A stretch of 52,121 bases of DNA from Gloeophyllum trabeum ATCC 11539 (Eukaryota; Basidiomycota; Agaricomycetes; Gloeophyllales; Gloeophyllaceae). Shown piece after piece: positions 35,131 to 45,946 of the stretch. The stretch covers positions 498,246-550,366 of the forward strand of contig NW_006920416.1 in NCBI RefSeq assembly GCF_000344685.1, written 5' to 3'. The notes below the pieces were generated by a model, which was not told the origin of the DNA, ran no database searches, and saw only the letters and a list, made by a program, of their open reading frames with translations. The translations under genes were made by a program, and so were the position numbers. Within the stretch, counting starts at the first letter, position 1. The number at the start of each line of letters is the position of its first letter.

Positions 35131-38100
35131 CCGGTGGGACTTACCGTGTTCTTGTTGCCTCTCATTGCTCTCCTACCTTTCGCGACTGCTCAGCGTGGTG
35201 AGTCGTCCGGTCATGGTTATCCTTCAACACCGTGATATCATTACGCAAAGTTGAAATCAGACTAGATGCAACTGCTAGTTCTTATATACTGTGACAGCAG
35301 CTTCGCAAGAGTGGATGATGCCTATACCAAGGTGCGCTGCCCGACACGGTAATGTCCGAAGGAGGGTTGACCGACTCTCGAAAGGCCGAAGCAGCCCTCG
35401 CCAATCTCATTTTGAAGGAGAAAGTCGTTCGCACTACCGGTTAGTCTACCACCTGCTGGGCGTATATAAACCAGTGCCCATACGAAGAAATGAACATTTT
35501 CCTCTTTAATGCCATCACGCGACCAATATCGACCTGCACAGTTCCTCCGCAGCGTCCAAGCGAATGTAGCATCAGTGATGTGCAGCTACAGTAAGCCTTG
35601 AAAAGATATACGTATGCTGCGCGCGACTTTAAGCCAATTTTTGTTTCTGCAGAGACCAAGGCGAGTACTCCCTTTTGATGCAGCTCGAGAAGGTCTTGAC
35701 AAGTTGCAGTGAACGGAACATATGCATGCGAGAATATCGCCACACTATATCAATACCTCAAGGGCGAACTAGGCTTCCGCGCATGTGAGTCTGTCTGTCT
35801 GGCATTCTTTGCTCATTTCACCATCCTGATCAAAGAGTCCTAGCCGTTATGTCAGGTCGGCGACTTCAGAAGATACCCTTCACCGGATTCTGGCTTACCT
35901 CGTCGCTGTCGTAGATTGGCTCGCCACGGCCTCGACGTAAGTCATTGTCAGGATGCTTGCCTGAATAACAAAGGTCATGCATAACGCAGGTAACGATGCC
36001 CGGTCCTATATTACCTAGTGTAGCGGAGTGAATATCCTTCCCCTGATATTCACAAGATTTCGTCATATCTCTTTCATCTCCGCTAGCTGGTTCAGAGACA
36101 CATTGACTTCCGCTGTCGAGGCCGTAAACGTCAGCGAGTCCGCTGTTAATGTCAGGCAACTGCGCCATTTCGAATGCCATATTAGCCCATAAATGAACGT
36201 TACTGATACCCTGACAGCTATCTCCTTGGCCAAGACCAAGAATACCCCGAACCTAGAAGTCTGACCGAATGGGCCTGACGTTCAAAGCGACCACGCGAGG
36301 CGAGGCGCCACGTACTACAAGAAACATGCTGCCATGGACTCACTGTCTGTCTGCTTAATAAGGACCATCGACGCCGCCGCCACCGTTCTCCTCAAGAATG
36401 ATAGTGGCGTATTGCCGCTGGCATCGCCGAGGTCAATCGCGGTCATAGGTATGTCAGGCAGTCACATCTTGACGTTGACGGCGTTGGATGCTTACCGCTG
36501 CCAAGGCGACGACACTGGGTTCAACAGGTCTGTGTTCAATACGTGAGCACACGTTGGTATAGTTCCGACGAAATGTACTAATGACTTGCCCTTACCAGAC
36601 ACGCGATGAGGGCGTGCTCGACACGGGCTGGGGTAGCGGGTGAGCGTTAGCAATGATCGTGAGAGGTCGAAGAGCTTATAAGTTCGTTGTCAGAACCGCG
36701 AATTATCCGTATCTAATCGCCGTGAGTGTGGATTGGAATACCCGAGAATTGATCTTGTGAAGGCTCCCTTTGTAGCCCGTGGATGCCATAACCAATCGAT
36801 CAAAAGAGAGTAACACCACGGTCGTCTCCTCATTCAGCGATATCGACCTCGACGCCGCGGCCAAGGCGGCGACCGGCGCGACACTTGCGCTCGTCTTTAT
36901 CAATGCAGATAGCGGTGAACATGCACTCACAGTCGAAGGCAAGGCGGGTGACCGCAATAACCTCAGCGCGTGGCACAGTGAAGTAAGTCTTTCTTTGGAG
37001 ATTAGGAGACCTTTCTAATGTTGGACCAGTATTCTTTGGTCAACGCAGTTGCAGCCTTGACCAATAACACCATTGGCGTTGTGAACGCAGTCGGCCCAGT
37101 CCTCGTGGAAGCATGGATTGACCATTCTAATGGTAAGAGGCATCGGCCCCGACTGTAGCTGACGATCATCTGACCCTTTTCGTCGCCTGCCAGTCACGGC
37201 TTTGGTAAGTTGTGGGCTGACATATTGAAATTTCATCCGCTAATGTTGTGCGAGATTTGGAGTGGCGTACCCGGCCAGGAAGCAGGTATGTGCCACGACC
37301 TTGCTGTCGTAACGTCAAGCGCTCATATGAGTAGGCAATTGCTTGTGGACGTATCGTGGGGTGATTACAACCCAAGGTAAGTCTAGTATATGGCTGCGAA
37401 CCCTACAGCTATCTGAAAACCGTTCATCGTAGCGGAAGGCTGCCCTACGCTGTCGCCACAAATCAGAGGGATTACCCTGCCCAAATCGACTTCCACAGCT
37501 CCTCATCGATTACTCAGATCCCTTACAACGAAGGCACGTTCATCGATTATCGCCATTTCGACTCGGTATGGATCACAGCTTTGGGACGTGTGAACCTTCA
37601 TTTATAAATCTTGACAGGCCAACATTGCTCCTCAGTATGGGTTTGGGTTCGGACTCTCGTATACGACATTTGATTACTCGGATCTAAGCGTGGATGGCTC
37701 GTTATCCTCTGGGTCCAACTATGACGCGACCGTTGCAGGGGCTTCTCTCGATCCAGCGTCAGTGCTGTTTCACTGTTTCATACGCTGTGGCTCACCATGG
37801 ACGCTTTGGACGAGATAGACTGCACAAGGCGGCTGTGTCGGTGTCCTGCACCCTCTCCGATAATGGCAGTTTGGCCGGGCATGAAGTCAGTCGCCCCACT
37901 GCATTTGAGCAGTGGTTGACTCATAACAGATACCGCAACTGTACATTACCATGCCTTCCTCTGTAAACGATCCCCCGTACCTCTTGAGAGGCTTCGACTC
38001 CATCTTCCTTTAATCCAGGTCAATCCAAGCAGGTTACCTTCCCCCCCTCCCTTTACGATCTGTCCTACTAGAATGTGGAGATGCAGAGGTGGGAGATTCC

Positions 38101-38176
38101 ACAAGGTGCTTTCGGCATTACTGTAGGTGCTAGCTGCAGGGACCGCCGTCTCTCTGGACAAATTACATGTCAATGA
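35131..38176 (+). pseudogene. Decayed second GH3 beta-glucosidase gene
   Basis: This is a paralogue of the gene at 5401-9577 in the opposite orientation, with the same intron positions and so copied as DNA. The signal-peptide remnant (A-L-L-P-F-A-T-A-Q-R) has no ATG. Breaks seen are: one base lost in exon 2 near 35315; the equivalents of exons 4-13 missing, so that the intron after exon 3 (from about 35440) runs into the intron before exon 14 (ends 35542); part of exon 18 lost; exon 21 lost; frame breaks near 36600 and 37430; and a TAA at 38011-38013 in the last exon. The nucleophile motif V-M-S-D-W and A-D-S-G-E are still readable. It cannot make an active enzyme as it stands. A truncated transcript is possible. 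Confidence 0.88.
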
Positions 38177-40834
38177 TAAAGTTCCATGTGGAGCTTGCGA
38201 CGTGTGCGCATTAGTTCCCTATATCCATCCGTCCTTCTGTAGCAGTGTAATAGGAGCTGTAGCCAGTCATTTTGGAATCAGATTGAGGGCCCGAGGTTCA
38301 CGCATGAATTTCAGGCGACAACTAACGTAGTAGGATGGATGCGTAAAGAGGACCCGCAGGGAAGCCCAACTATCAAAACCCGGGGAGAAGTGCATCATGA
38401 TTAGAGACAATCAGTTCCATCCTATGTATATGTTCGTCAGGCAAGATCTCGACGAGCTGCTCCTCTCAAAGTAATCTAGTCGCAAAGGTCACTGTACATA
38501 AGGCCGCTCGAGGGGATGGCTAGCCCCTTCATCGCGCTATGTACACAGACGGCAACCGTCGATTTCCTCCCTTTCAGATCATTACGGCTGGCGACTGCAG
38601 CTGGTGACTCACAGACTCCGCGTTTCTCGGGGTTAGCCGACTCTGAGAACAACTACAGCCATTTGCAGATCGATGGGCCCACTTTCTGAAAATCATTTAC
38701 AGTCGGACCACGTCGGACAAGCAATTTCAAGTACCCGAGAGACAGAAATCGGACCAGCTGGACTTCTCTACCTTCTTCCGACGTCCCTGGCACCCACTAC
38801 GACCCACTCCGACTATACGTGGTTTTCTGAATTGATGGTCTATCGATCTGCAAGCGGCTGTAAGCGCGCGCCTGTGACAAAAAAACAACTCCCAGCACTT
38901 CGCAAAACGATGGGGCCGGTTCCGTTTGTTATGGTATAGGCCGCTTCGAGACGACCACAAGCACTGGAGCGGCGAAGAGAGTGCTCGAAGGCGGTCAACT
39001 GCCCTCTCGATACCCTCACCGCTCAATCCGTGGTGGTGTGTCAGTGTAGCGGGGGGCGTATGCTGGCTTTGCACAATATGAAAGTTAAGAACGGCGGAAG
39101 GGCATGAGCGACGAAGCCGCAAGGCGTATATACCTCTATCCCTCGAATTCTTCCTTCCGCGGCCTCTGATCACTGCTCATAAATAGGTTGGTGGACCGGT
39201 ATATGCCCTGCTACGTGTTATCCCAGGAAGCCGTGACAGACAGCCCGCTCATTCTTTCAACGGTCGCTCATCATTTTGACTGCGTCCAGGATACGTGAAC
39301 CCCGCGACGGGGGCACCCGGTGGATAGGCAAGGGCTTGCTGGGGCTCATCCGCGAGTAGAGACAGGTGGTGGGGACGGCGAGGTTCTAGAGGAGGACAAG
39401 ACGGGAAATGGATTGTGTGTAGGTAGTTACGCATGAAGCATTTCAGTCCTGCCCCGCGACGTGTTACCGCAAATTGCGACTGTGAAGTACGCGATAATAG
39501 TGACAAAACTCGAGCCATGCATCGAGAGCGTGGCCCGGCGTCTGCCGAAGAAACAATCATCAGCCACAAGCGCGCCTTCTCGCCACACCCCTTCAAGCTT
39601 CATCCTCCAGACTGGGTTGGTTGGCCGCTGCAGGCAGGCGACAGTCCCGAGATCCTAAGTCCGCCCTGGGGTGGACAGAGGAACGTATTTCTGGTGATCA
39701 ATAAAAGGATATGCAGCGGCTCATGTTGGATGCGCCTGTGGCAGTCACAAACGACGCGTCTGCCACGCTCCTGTCTAAGGGAGAGAAAACGTTAGATAGG
39801 CGCAAGCGTCAGGTGTGTATCATTCGAAAATGCTCCTAGACAACGGTTGTGAACTAAATTGGTCATCAGCCGGGTCCTCAGAGACCAACAACTAAAATCA
39901 CCAACCTTACAATGGCCAACAATATCAAACGATACGTCCAAGCACGCGGACTACACCATCCAATCCCCAGCCGCGGCTACGGGAGACCAGCTTGGATAGA
40001 TGGCTGTATCCTGGACATGGAACATCCTCGCAGACAATGGCCTTTGCTTCACCTCGACCCGACGGCCCAATGCGCCGAGTCTATGATGAGCCCAAGCACT
40101 GATCCCACATCCTCGCAGGATGGTGGGGACCAGACCCTATCAGATTGCGGCCCTGCTACTCCCCCGACCACGGACGAATACAGTCTCTTAGTACCGGTGG
40201 TGTCCCACAAATGCGACATTGATATGGCTGATGCTTGCGTCTGCCTGCCATGCTCATGTGACGCTGGGCCTCGCAAGTCAGGATGTGAATACGCTACAGG
40301 GCCACATAAGCCAAGGGCAAGGCGTAGGCGCGTCGCTGCGGAGGATAACAGGTGCTTGTCGAGCCACGCACCACGACCACCCAACTCATGTCGGGATTCG
40401 TCTCGAAATGGTGCGCCTATGGCCGAAGATTTTGCGCGCCTTGTCGAAAGAATATTTGGCAAGACTGCGATCGCCCAGCTGGCATCTAGAAGAAAGGATA
40501 ACATTGATAATACCCCGATAGTCTGAAGATATAGCCGCTTGATTGTAGACTGAAATATCCGAGTAATATTAGTACCCATCCAACGAGACAGTGCTTTGAA
40601 GGATGAGTCTTCCATGCCTGCCGAGCGGGAATCCTAAGAGGCCTTTACCCTTGCTCGACGAGTCGGTACAAAAAGGGAACAAAGACCTTCCTGCCGGAAT
40701 GCGCCGACGGCTATAAGTCGCGGTACCACTCGCGACGCGCCTTTCACCAACTCCTCTAAACTCCTCCACCAACCACGCTCCGTGAAGCACTCTTCATCCC
40801 TCTCTGTCGCCTTAGTTTGGTGTCCTGGGCAAAC
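38177..40834. other. No gene resolved
   Basis: Flank of the GH3 relic. A minus-strand patch ending at 39249 reads plausibly as a last exon (about 35 residues ending D-E-R-P-L-K-E), but a second frame over the same bases is also open, so it is not annotated as a gene. A plus-strand open frame at 39912-40526 (204 codons) has no recognisable domain and overlaps an equally long minus-strand frame at 40049-40615. Confidence 0.4.
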
Positions 40835-40978
40835 ATGACCAAAAAATCGAAGGAACGGCTATTCGACGGTCAAGTCCCTCCAGTGGCGGGTCCGGATCCA
40901 TACGCATCCGTGCCCCAGTCAATCCCGCCCGCCAATAACATCGACGACGCGTCAATTCAACCTGCGAGGCAGTCTTGA
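40835..40978 (+). CDS. Short hypothetical open frame, 47 codons
   Basis: It starts M-T-K-K-S-K-E-R-L-F-D-G and is Pro-rich. After the TGA stop at 40976-40978 the same frame stays open to the assembly gap at 41262 and beyond its duplicated flank. This may be a small gene, an exon of a longer one or a relic. No family recognised. Confidence 0.25.
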   Translation: MTKKSKERLFDGQVPPVAGPDPYASVPQSIPPANNIDDASIQPARQS

Positions 40979-41024
40979 TCTGCAAAGGACCAGGCTGGGC
41001 ATGCTCGTCTCGTCCACCATAGCG

Positions 41025-41261
41025 TGGTTAACCGGGCGACAACCGAGGGCACTCCAGTCACGCAGAGGATATTGTTCCAACAGGTACGGCATATCCACGA
41101 TGCACCACGCGCATCTGAGACACAGCCTGGGTCGAGCAGCAATGGAACCAGGCGTGATAGACGCCTCCAACACAGACAGGTGGTCGACGGAAGGAGTGGA
41201 GTATGCCACCGCCACTATCTTCTTATGCGTGTCATAACTGACTGCCCGCCAACAGACGCCC
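41025..41261. repeat. Left copy of gap-flanking duplication
   Basis: These 237 bases are identical to 41963-42199. Exact identity directly abutting an assembly gap points to a scaffolding artefact rather than a biological repeat. Confidence 0.92.
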
Positions 41262-41962
41262 NNNNNNNNNNNNNNNNNNNNNNNNNNNNNNNNNNNNNNN
41301 NNNNNNNNNNNNNNNNNNNNNNNNNNNNNNNNNNNNNNNNNNNNNNNNNNNNNNNNNNNNNNNNNNNNNNNNNNNNNNNNNNNNNNNNNNNNNNNNNNNN
41401 NNNNNNNNNNNNNNNNNNNNNNNNNNNNNNNNNNNNNNNNNNNNNNNNNNNNNNNNNNNNNNNNNNNNNNNNNNNNNNNNNNNNNNNNNNNNNNNNNNNN
41501 NNNNNNNNNNNNNNNNNNNNNNNNNNNNNNNNNNNNNNNNNNNNNNNNNNNNNNNNNNNNNNNNNNNNNNNNNNNNNNNNNNNNNNNNNNNNNNNNNNNN
41601 NNNNNNNNNNNNNNNNNNNNNNNNNNNNNNNNNNNNNNNNNNNNNNNNNNNNNNNNNNNNNNNNNNNNNNNNNNNNNNNNNNNNNNNNNNNNNNNNNNNN
41701 NNNNNNNNNNNNNNNNNNNNNNNNNNNNNNNNNNNNNNNNNNNNNNNNNNNNNNNNNNNNNNNNNNNNNNNNNNNNNNNNNNNNNNNNNNNNNNNNNNNN
41801 NNNNNNNNNNNNNNNNNNNNNNNNNNNNNNNNNNNNNNNNNNNNNNNNNNNNNNNNNNNNNNNNNNNNNNNNNNNNNNNNNNNNNNNNNNNNNNNNNNNN
41901 NNNNNNNNNNNNNNNNNNNNNNNNNNNNNNNNNNNNNNNNNNNNNNNNNNNNNNNNNNNNNN
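41262..41962. other. Assembly gap (701 N)
   Basis: A run of N only. Frames reported across it have no meaning. Confidence 0.99.
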
Positions 41963-42199
41963 TGGTTAACCGGGCGACAACCGAGGGCACTCCAGTCACG
42001 CAGAGGATATTGTTCCAACAGGTACGGCATATCCACGATGCACCACGCGCATCTGAGACACAGCCTGGGTCGAGCAGCAATGGAACCAGGCGTGATAGAC
42101 GCCTCCAACACAGACAGGTGGTCGACGGAAGGAGTGGAGTATGCCACCGCCACTATCTTCTTATGCGTGTCATAACTGACTGCCCGCCAACAGACGCCC
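41963..42199. repeat. Right copy of gap-flanking duplication
   Basis: Identical to 41025-41261. See that entry. Confidence 0.92.
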
Positions 42200-42404
42200 A
42201 AGAGATTCCGCAATGACACGATGTCTCGCGAGACAACCACGAACGAGGGGGAAGATCCAGCAAGAGATTTCAACTTTAGAGGAAATTTAGACAGATCGCG
42301 TAGGATGGCGGAGGCAAATCGGGTATGCCACGTGCCACATTTCTCCTCCACCATAACATTCCTGACGCTGTCGACAGCAACGGTACAGCATCTACAGCGG
42401 ACCT

Positions 42405-43646
42405 ATGAGCGGTGCGCAGGTCCCAGCGGGCTACATCGGACACCTTGCGGGCATCAGCCTTATCCCGACCGTAGACGCCCCCACGCGCCTAAATCCAAGC
42501 TCTGGATTGCATATACGTCTTGAAGACGGAGCAGTCGGAGTCATCGATGGCTTCCCTCGGAGAGGAAGGGGCGAGCCGCCTGAGTCAGCCCCAGCTGTAG
42601 CATACAACGTTCCAGGGTTCCTCAGTGTGCGAGAGATGAGAGAAGCAATGCGACGGGCCGCGTACCAAGGCGATTCAGACGATAGCGAGAGTGAAGAAGC
42701 AAGTGAAGTAGCGACTGCTGGAGAGACAAAGGACTTCTCCTATACCTCGCGTCCTAGCGTTGCACCCAGGAAGCTTCAGGCCACACGAGCCCCAACGTCT
42801 GCGGACCGCCCGGTTGTTGCTGGTGGTGCAGGTGTTGCAGCCGGTCGTACCGGACGTAGGGCCGCGAGAACGAGTATCGACTTGGGCATCAACGAGGGTC
42901 TCGGCAACGAGGGGCGCTCCAGAAGGGTCACTCCGTTGGTTTGGGGTGAGATCCCTGCTCCTACGCGAACGAGGGACCATCCCGAAGGCGTGCCAACACC
43001 TGCTGGTCCGGTGCCAGGCGGGAGACAAGAACCAGGAGGCGCGGTGGGCAATGCAAAGGCAGAGGGATCCTCCCGTATTCCTCACCCAATGGTTACCCCG
43101 AGACCCTATGCTAGCGGCACTCCCAGCCGTATGCTTCCGGAGCAAGGCCGCCTGCCTGTCGCGGGTACTGCGAATTCTGCAGCGCAGCGTGCGGGAGACC
43201 AGCTTACAGGCATAAGCAACGTCATCCAGGCGCGGGGCAGACACGGTACACAGGTAGAGCAGGCAGGTCCCAGGACTGTGGGGATGACAAACGTCACCAG
43301 CAATGACAAGCGCGTCAGAGAAGAAACCGAACAGCCTTCTCCATGCAATGTCCGCAGCCCATCTTCTGCTCCTTACCAGGAAGGCCTCGAGAAGTTTCCT
43401 ACAGAGCAACAGTATTGCATACAGGTTTCCGGGGATCGCAGCCCTAGCTCCCTCACATCGAAGAGAAACCGGGAGGATGAGAACTATGAGGGACCATACA
43501 ACCCCACTTATCGCTTCGAGGACAAGCCTCCGGTGCCAGAGCCGCAAACAGGACCGAGAAAGAGACATCGATCCGATAAAGCGCAGGTGACCCCAGACGC
43601 GTCGACTCCGTCCGTGACAAGCGGTGAGGAAGACAAAGAAACATAG
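42405..43646 (+). CDS. Low-complexity hypothetical protein, 413 aa
   Basis: A single open frame of 413 residues. The N-terminus has an ordered-looking part (A-G-Y-I-G-H-L-A-G-I-S-L-I-P, then V-P-G-F-L-S-V-R-E-M-R-E-A-M-R-R-A). The rest is rich in Gly, Pro, Arg, Ser and Glu and probably disordered, ending in a basic patch R-K-R-H-R-S-D-K. A possible upstream exon starting M-S-R-E-T-T-T-N-E-G at 42221 does not join in phase, so the ATG at 42405 was used. No family recognised. It may be lineage-specific or belong to an unrecognised element, as the next two plus-strand genes have similar character. Confidence 0.5.
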   Translation: MSGAQVPAGYIGHLAGISLIPTVDAPTRLNPSSGLHIRLEDGAVGVIDGFPRRGRGEPPESAPAVAYNVPGFLSVREMREAMRRAAYQGDSDDSESEEASEVATAGETKDFSYTSRPSVAPRKLQATRAPTSADRPVVAGGAGVAAGRTGRRAARTSIDLGINEGLGNEGRSRRVTPLVWGEIPAPTRTRDHPEGVPTPAGPVPGGRQEPGGAVGNAKAEGSSRIPHPMVTPRPYASGTPSRMLPEQGRLPVAGTANSAAQRAGDQLTGISNVIQARGRHGTQVEQAGPRTVGMTNVTSNDKRVREETEQPSPCNVRSPSSAPYQEGLEKFPTEQQYCIQVSGDRSPSSLTSKRNREDENYEGPYNPTYRFEDKPPVPEPQTGPRKRHRSDKAQVTPDASTPSVTSGEEDKET

Positions 43647-43722
43647 TGACACAGAGTCGAATTCCGTGGGTATAACTGAAATGACCGAATCTGCATAAGG
43701 ATTACTGAATTTTGGTCAATAG

Positions 43723-44010
43723 ATGTCTTCCAATGAATCAATCCAATTAACCAACCCTCTCGAGAGATCCACGGCAGCTCCAGGCGCGACCAGGACTGGT
43801 GCAAGTACGATCGAGTTTGTGCAGTCAGAGGAAGTTCCGTTCGATCTGACTGTGGACTATCCCTTCCAGACCATCCCTTGGCCTGACATTTATCGGCCAT
43901 GGGGTGAATGGCCTCCGAGAGAGACATCGGAGCCGTCCGACTTCACTTTTGAGTTTGACTACGACAACTGCACCAGATTAGAACCCGCCTGGGATTCCGA
44001 TGACGCGTAA
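43723..44010 (+). CDS. Small acidic hypothetical protein, 95 aa
   Basis: A single open frame starting M-S-S-N-E-S-I-Q-L-T. The second half is acidic and aromatic (F-D-L-T-V-D-Y-P-F, W-P-D-I-Y-R-P-W-G-E-W-P-P, F-E-F-D-Y-D-N). It follows the 413-residue gene by 76 bases in the same orientation. No family recognised. Composition argues weakly for real coding. Confidence 0.4.
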   Translation: MSSNESIQLTNPLERSTAAPGATRTGASTIEFVQSEEVPFDLTVDYPFQTIPWPDIYRPWGEWPPRETSEPSDFTFEFDYDNCTRLEPAWDSDDA

Positions 44011-44479
44011 CAGCGACTGAGTGTAGGCACGTATCTCCGCCCTCCTGTATGCTTCATCTTCCATCATTCTTTCATGACCGCTGCAAATATAATCTAGTAG
44101 ATTCAGGAGGGGAGAAATACTTGTACTTTGTACCGAGACTGGTAGACGAATTCAGGTTTTTTTCTCTGCGATTTGTCGCACCGTGATGTACCATTCCATT
44201 CATATCGAAAACAATCTCCAGCTCCATGAATCTCGTGACAAGATCTTTCGCATAAGGGTGTTGCTAAATGCCCCTGTTACTTATCGGAGAGTTACAGCGA
44301 CGTCGACCCAGGCGTCCTCTTCGCGAGAGACGGGCCACTGACTGCATCGATAATTCCAGTTCTCCTTTGGACGCAATCGAGTGAGATCACAGACAGAGAG
44401 TATGCACTGATTGCAGGTGCACGACAGAGAGCGAGCAGCAGAAAAACAGCCGGCGTCGTAATCCGACGCGTCGACAACG

Positions 44480-44799
44480 CTCGCGGGTGTGGCTTCGCAC
44501 GTTCCGCTTGTTTCCGGCGAACGTCAATTGGCCACGATTCTCCTTGGTCTCCAATTCTGACCTGCGCATCTGTGGCCCTGTCTCTAATCCCGTGGCCCGT
44601 GGGCTCGTATATAAACGCTCATACTTCTGGATGCTACCTCCAATCGTCTGGCATACGTCAGGCTCATCACAAAGTGAAAGCGTCGAATATCCACTTTGCA
44701 GCCACGCTTGTAGCGCAACTTGATGCATAAATTTAAAGGCACGTACATCATAACCATTGCAAGAGGAGAAAAAGGAGGGCTAGCCTTGACTATGGAGAC
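44480..44799 (+). repeat. Decayed promoter-like repeat, copy 2
   Basis: Inverted partner of 790-1104. It contains a clear TATA element (TATATAAACG at about 44608-44617) and ends in a short frame M-H-K-F-K-G-T-Y-I-I-T-I-A-R-G. The frame closes within about 50 codons, so the gene that followed is lost or hidden behind introns. Confidence 0.7.
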
Positions 44800-45421
44800 C
44801 CTCACGACGACGCCTCGAAGTGCGCTGCTCATTCAATGTGACTGCAAGCATCTGGCGACTCGCGCTTCCTGACAGCGTATTGTACGTCAACGCGGTGCTA
44901 CGCGACATGCAGACAACGGTGCTATAACAGATAGATATCAGTCTTGATCAGCAATAATGAAGAGGTACTTACTACAGTGGAACAGAGAGATTTGGCTATC
45001 GTATGAAATCAACCACAATGTCCGTTATTTACATGTCTCACCTCAAGCCTATCCAGTCGAAGTGATATCCTTCATAGAATCTGGAGTTAAGAGCGAATTG
45101 ATATGCTATAGTCAAAGCTGCCATGACTCGCGATGCATTCGATTGTGACCCCCACATTCATAGCATGCCAGATGTGGCTCCAGAGACCTCACACGATAGG
45201 TCGTGCGGGTGCTGCTGTGGGTATCACCCTAGCATTCGAGATTTATGGTGTGAGCCGTCGGGCGCGCCACCTCTTGTTGCGGTTGTCGCGACCATCATCG
45301 GGGGCCATCGATCTGAATCCATGGGTAACTGATTAACCTCTGTTTCAAGCAGTCACCGTTGTGGCACACAGTAAATCTATTAGAGAGGATTCTGCCACTG
45401 CTCTGAGACTAGTGAATTCTA

Positions 45422-45844
45422 GTGACGTGTGGCGCGACTTGGGACAATTTGCGTAAGGGCCGAAAGAACATAACACCCTCTTCGTTACTAGGTGAGATTC
45501 CAGACGCAGGAAATCAATTCGAGAAAGCAGAGGATACGACAGGGAGAAGGTACAAGCACTGGCATAGCATGGATAAAAGTATAAGTCAAACTTCCCAGGC
45601 CCTAGACACCCCGCGCCACACGAACATCACCGACACCCCCAAATCCAGCATTCAGGTTCACCGCCCCCTCCTCAAGGAAGCGGCTTGGCGCACTAGAATC
45701 CAGGGCAGTGAGTCACAGCTAGATGGCACAGAGGATGGCCTGAGAAATACCGCTGGGGAAAGGGTGATGCGTAGCCATCCAGCATCAAAGAGCGGTCAAG
45801 AGAAGCTGCATTTGCGGCAACCATCGGACCGATGCGATCCTTAA
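45422..45844 (+). CDS. Doubtful hypothetical open frame, 140 codons
   Basis: Hydrophilic, Ser/Thr/Gln-rich, without domain, signal peptide or repeat. It ends about 100 bases before the next gene's start, so it may be chance or a relic. Confidence 0.25.
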   Translation: MTCGATWDNLRKGRKNITPSSLLGEIPDAGNQFEKAEDTTGRRYKHWHSMDKSISQTSQALDTPRHTNITDTPKSSIQVHRPLLKEAAWRTRIQGSESQLDGTEDGLRNTAGERVMRSHPASKSGQEKLHLRQPSDRCDP

Positions 45845-45946
45845 TCAGTGATAAGTGAGAGCGACTCCCGGCGGAGTCTCTCGCCTTGCCCTCTTCACCT
45901 CACCGACCTCAACGCCTGCCTATACTTTCACATTGTTCACGTCGTC

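Noticed and set aside
41215..42354. Long frames running through the N block
   Set aside because: Their length comes from N codons and the duplicated flank, so they carry no coding evidence.
42675..43652. 325-codon minus-strand frame
   Set aside because: Complement of the 413-codon plus-strand frame, rich in Arg/Cys/Ser with no domain. The plus-strand frame has the more protein-like composition.
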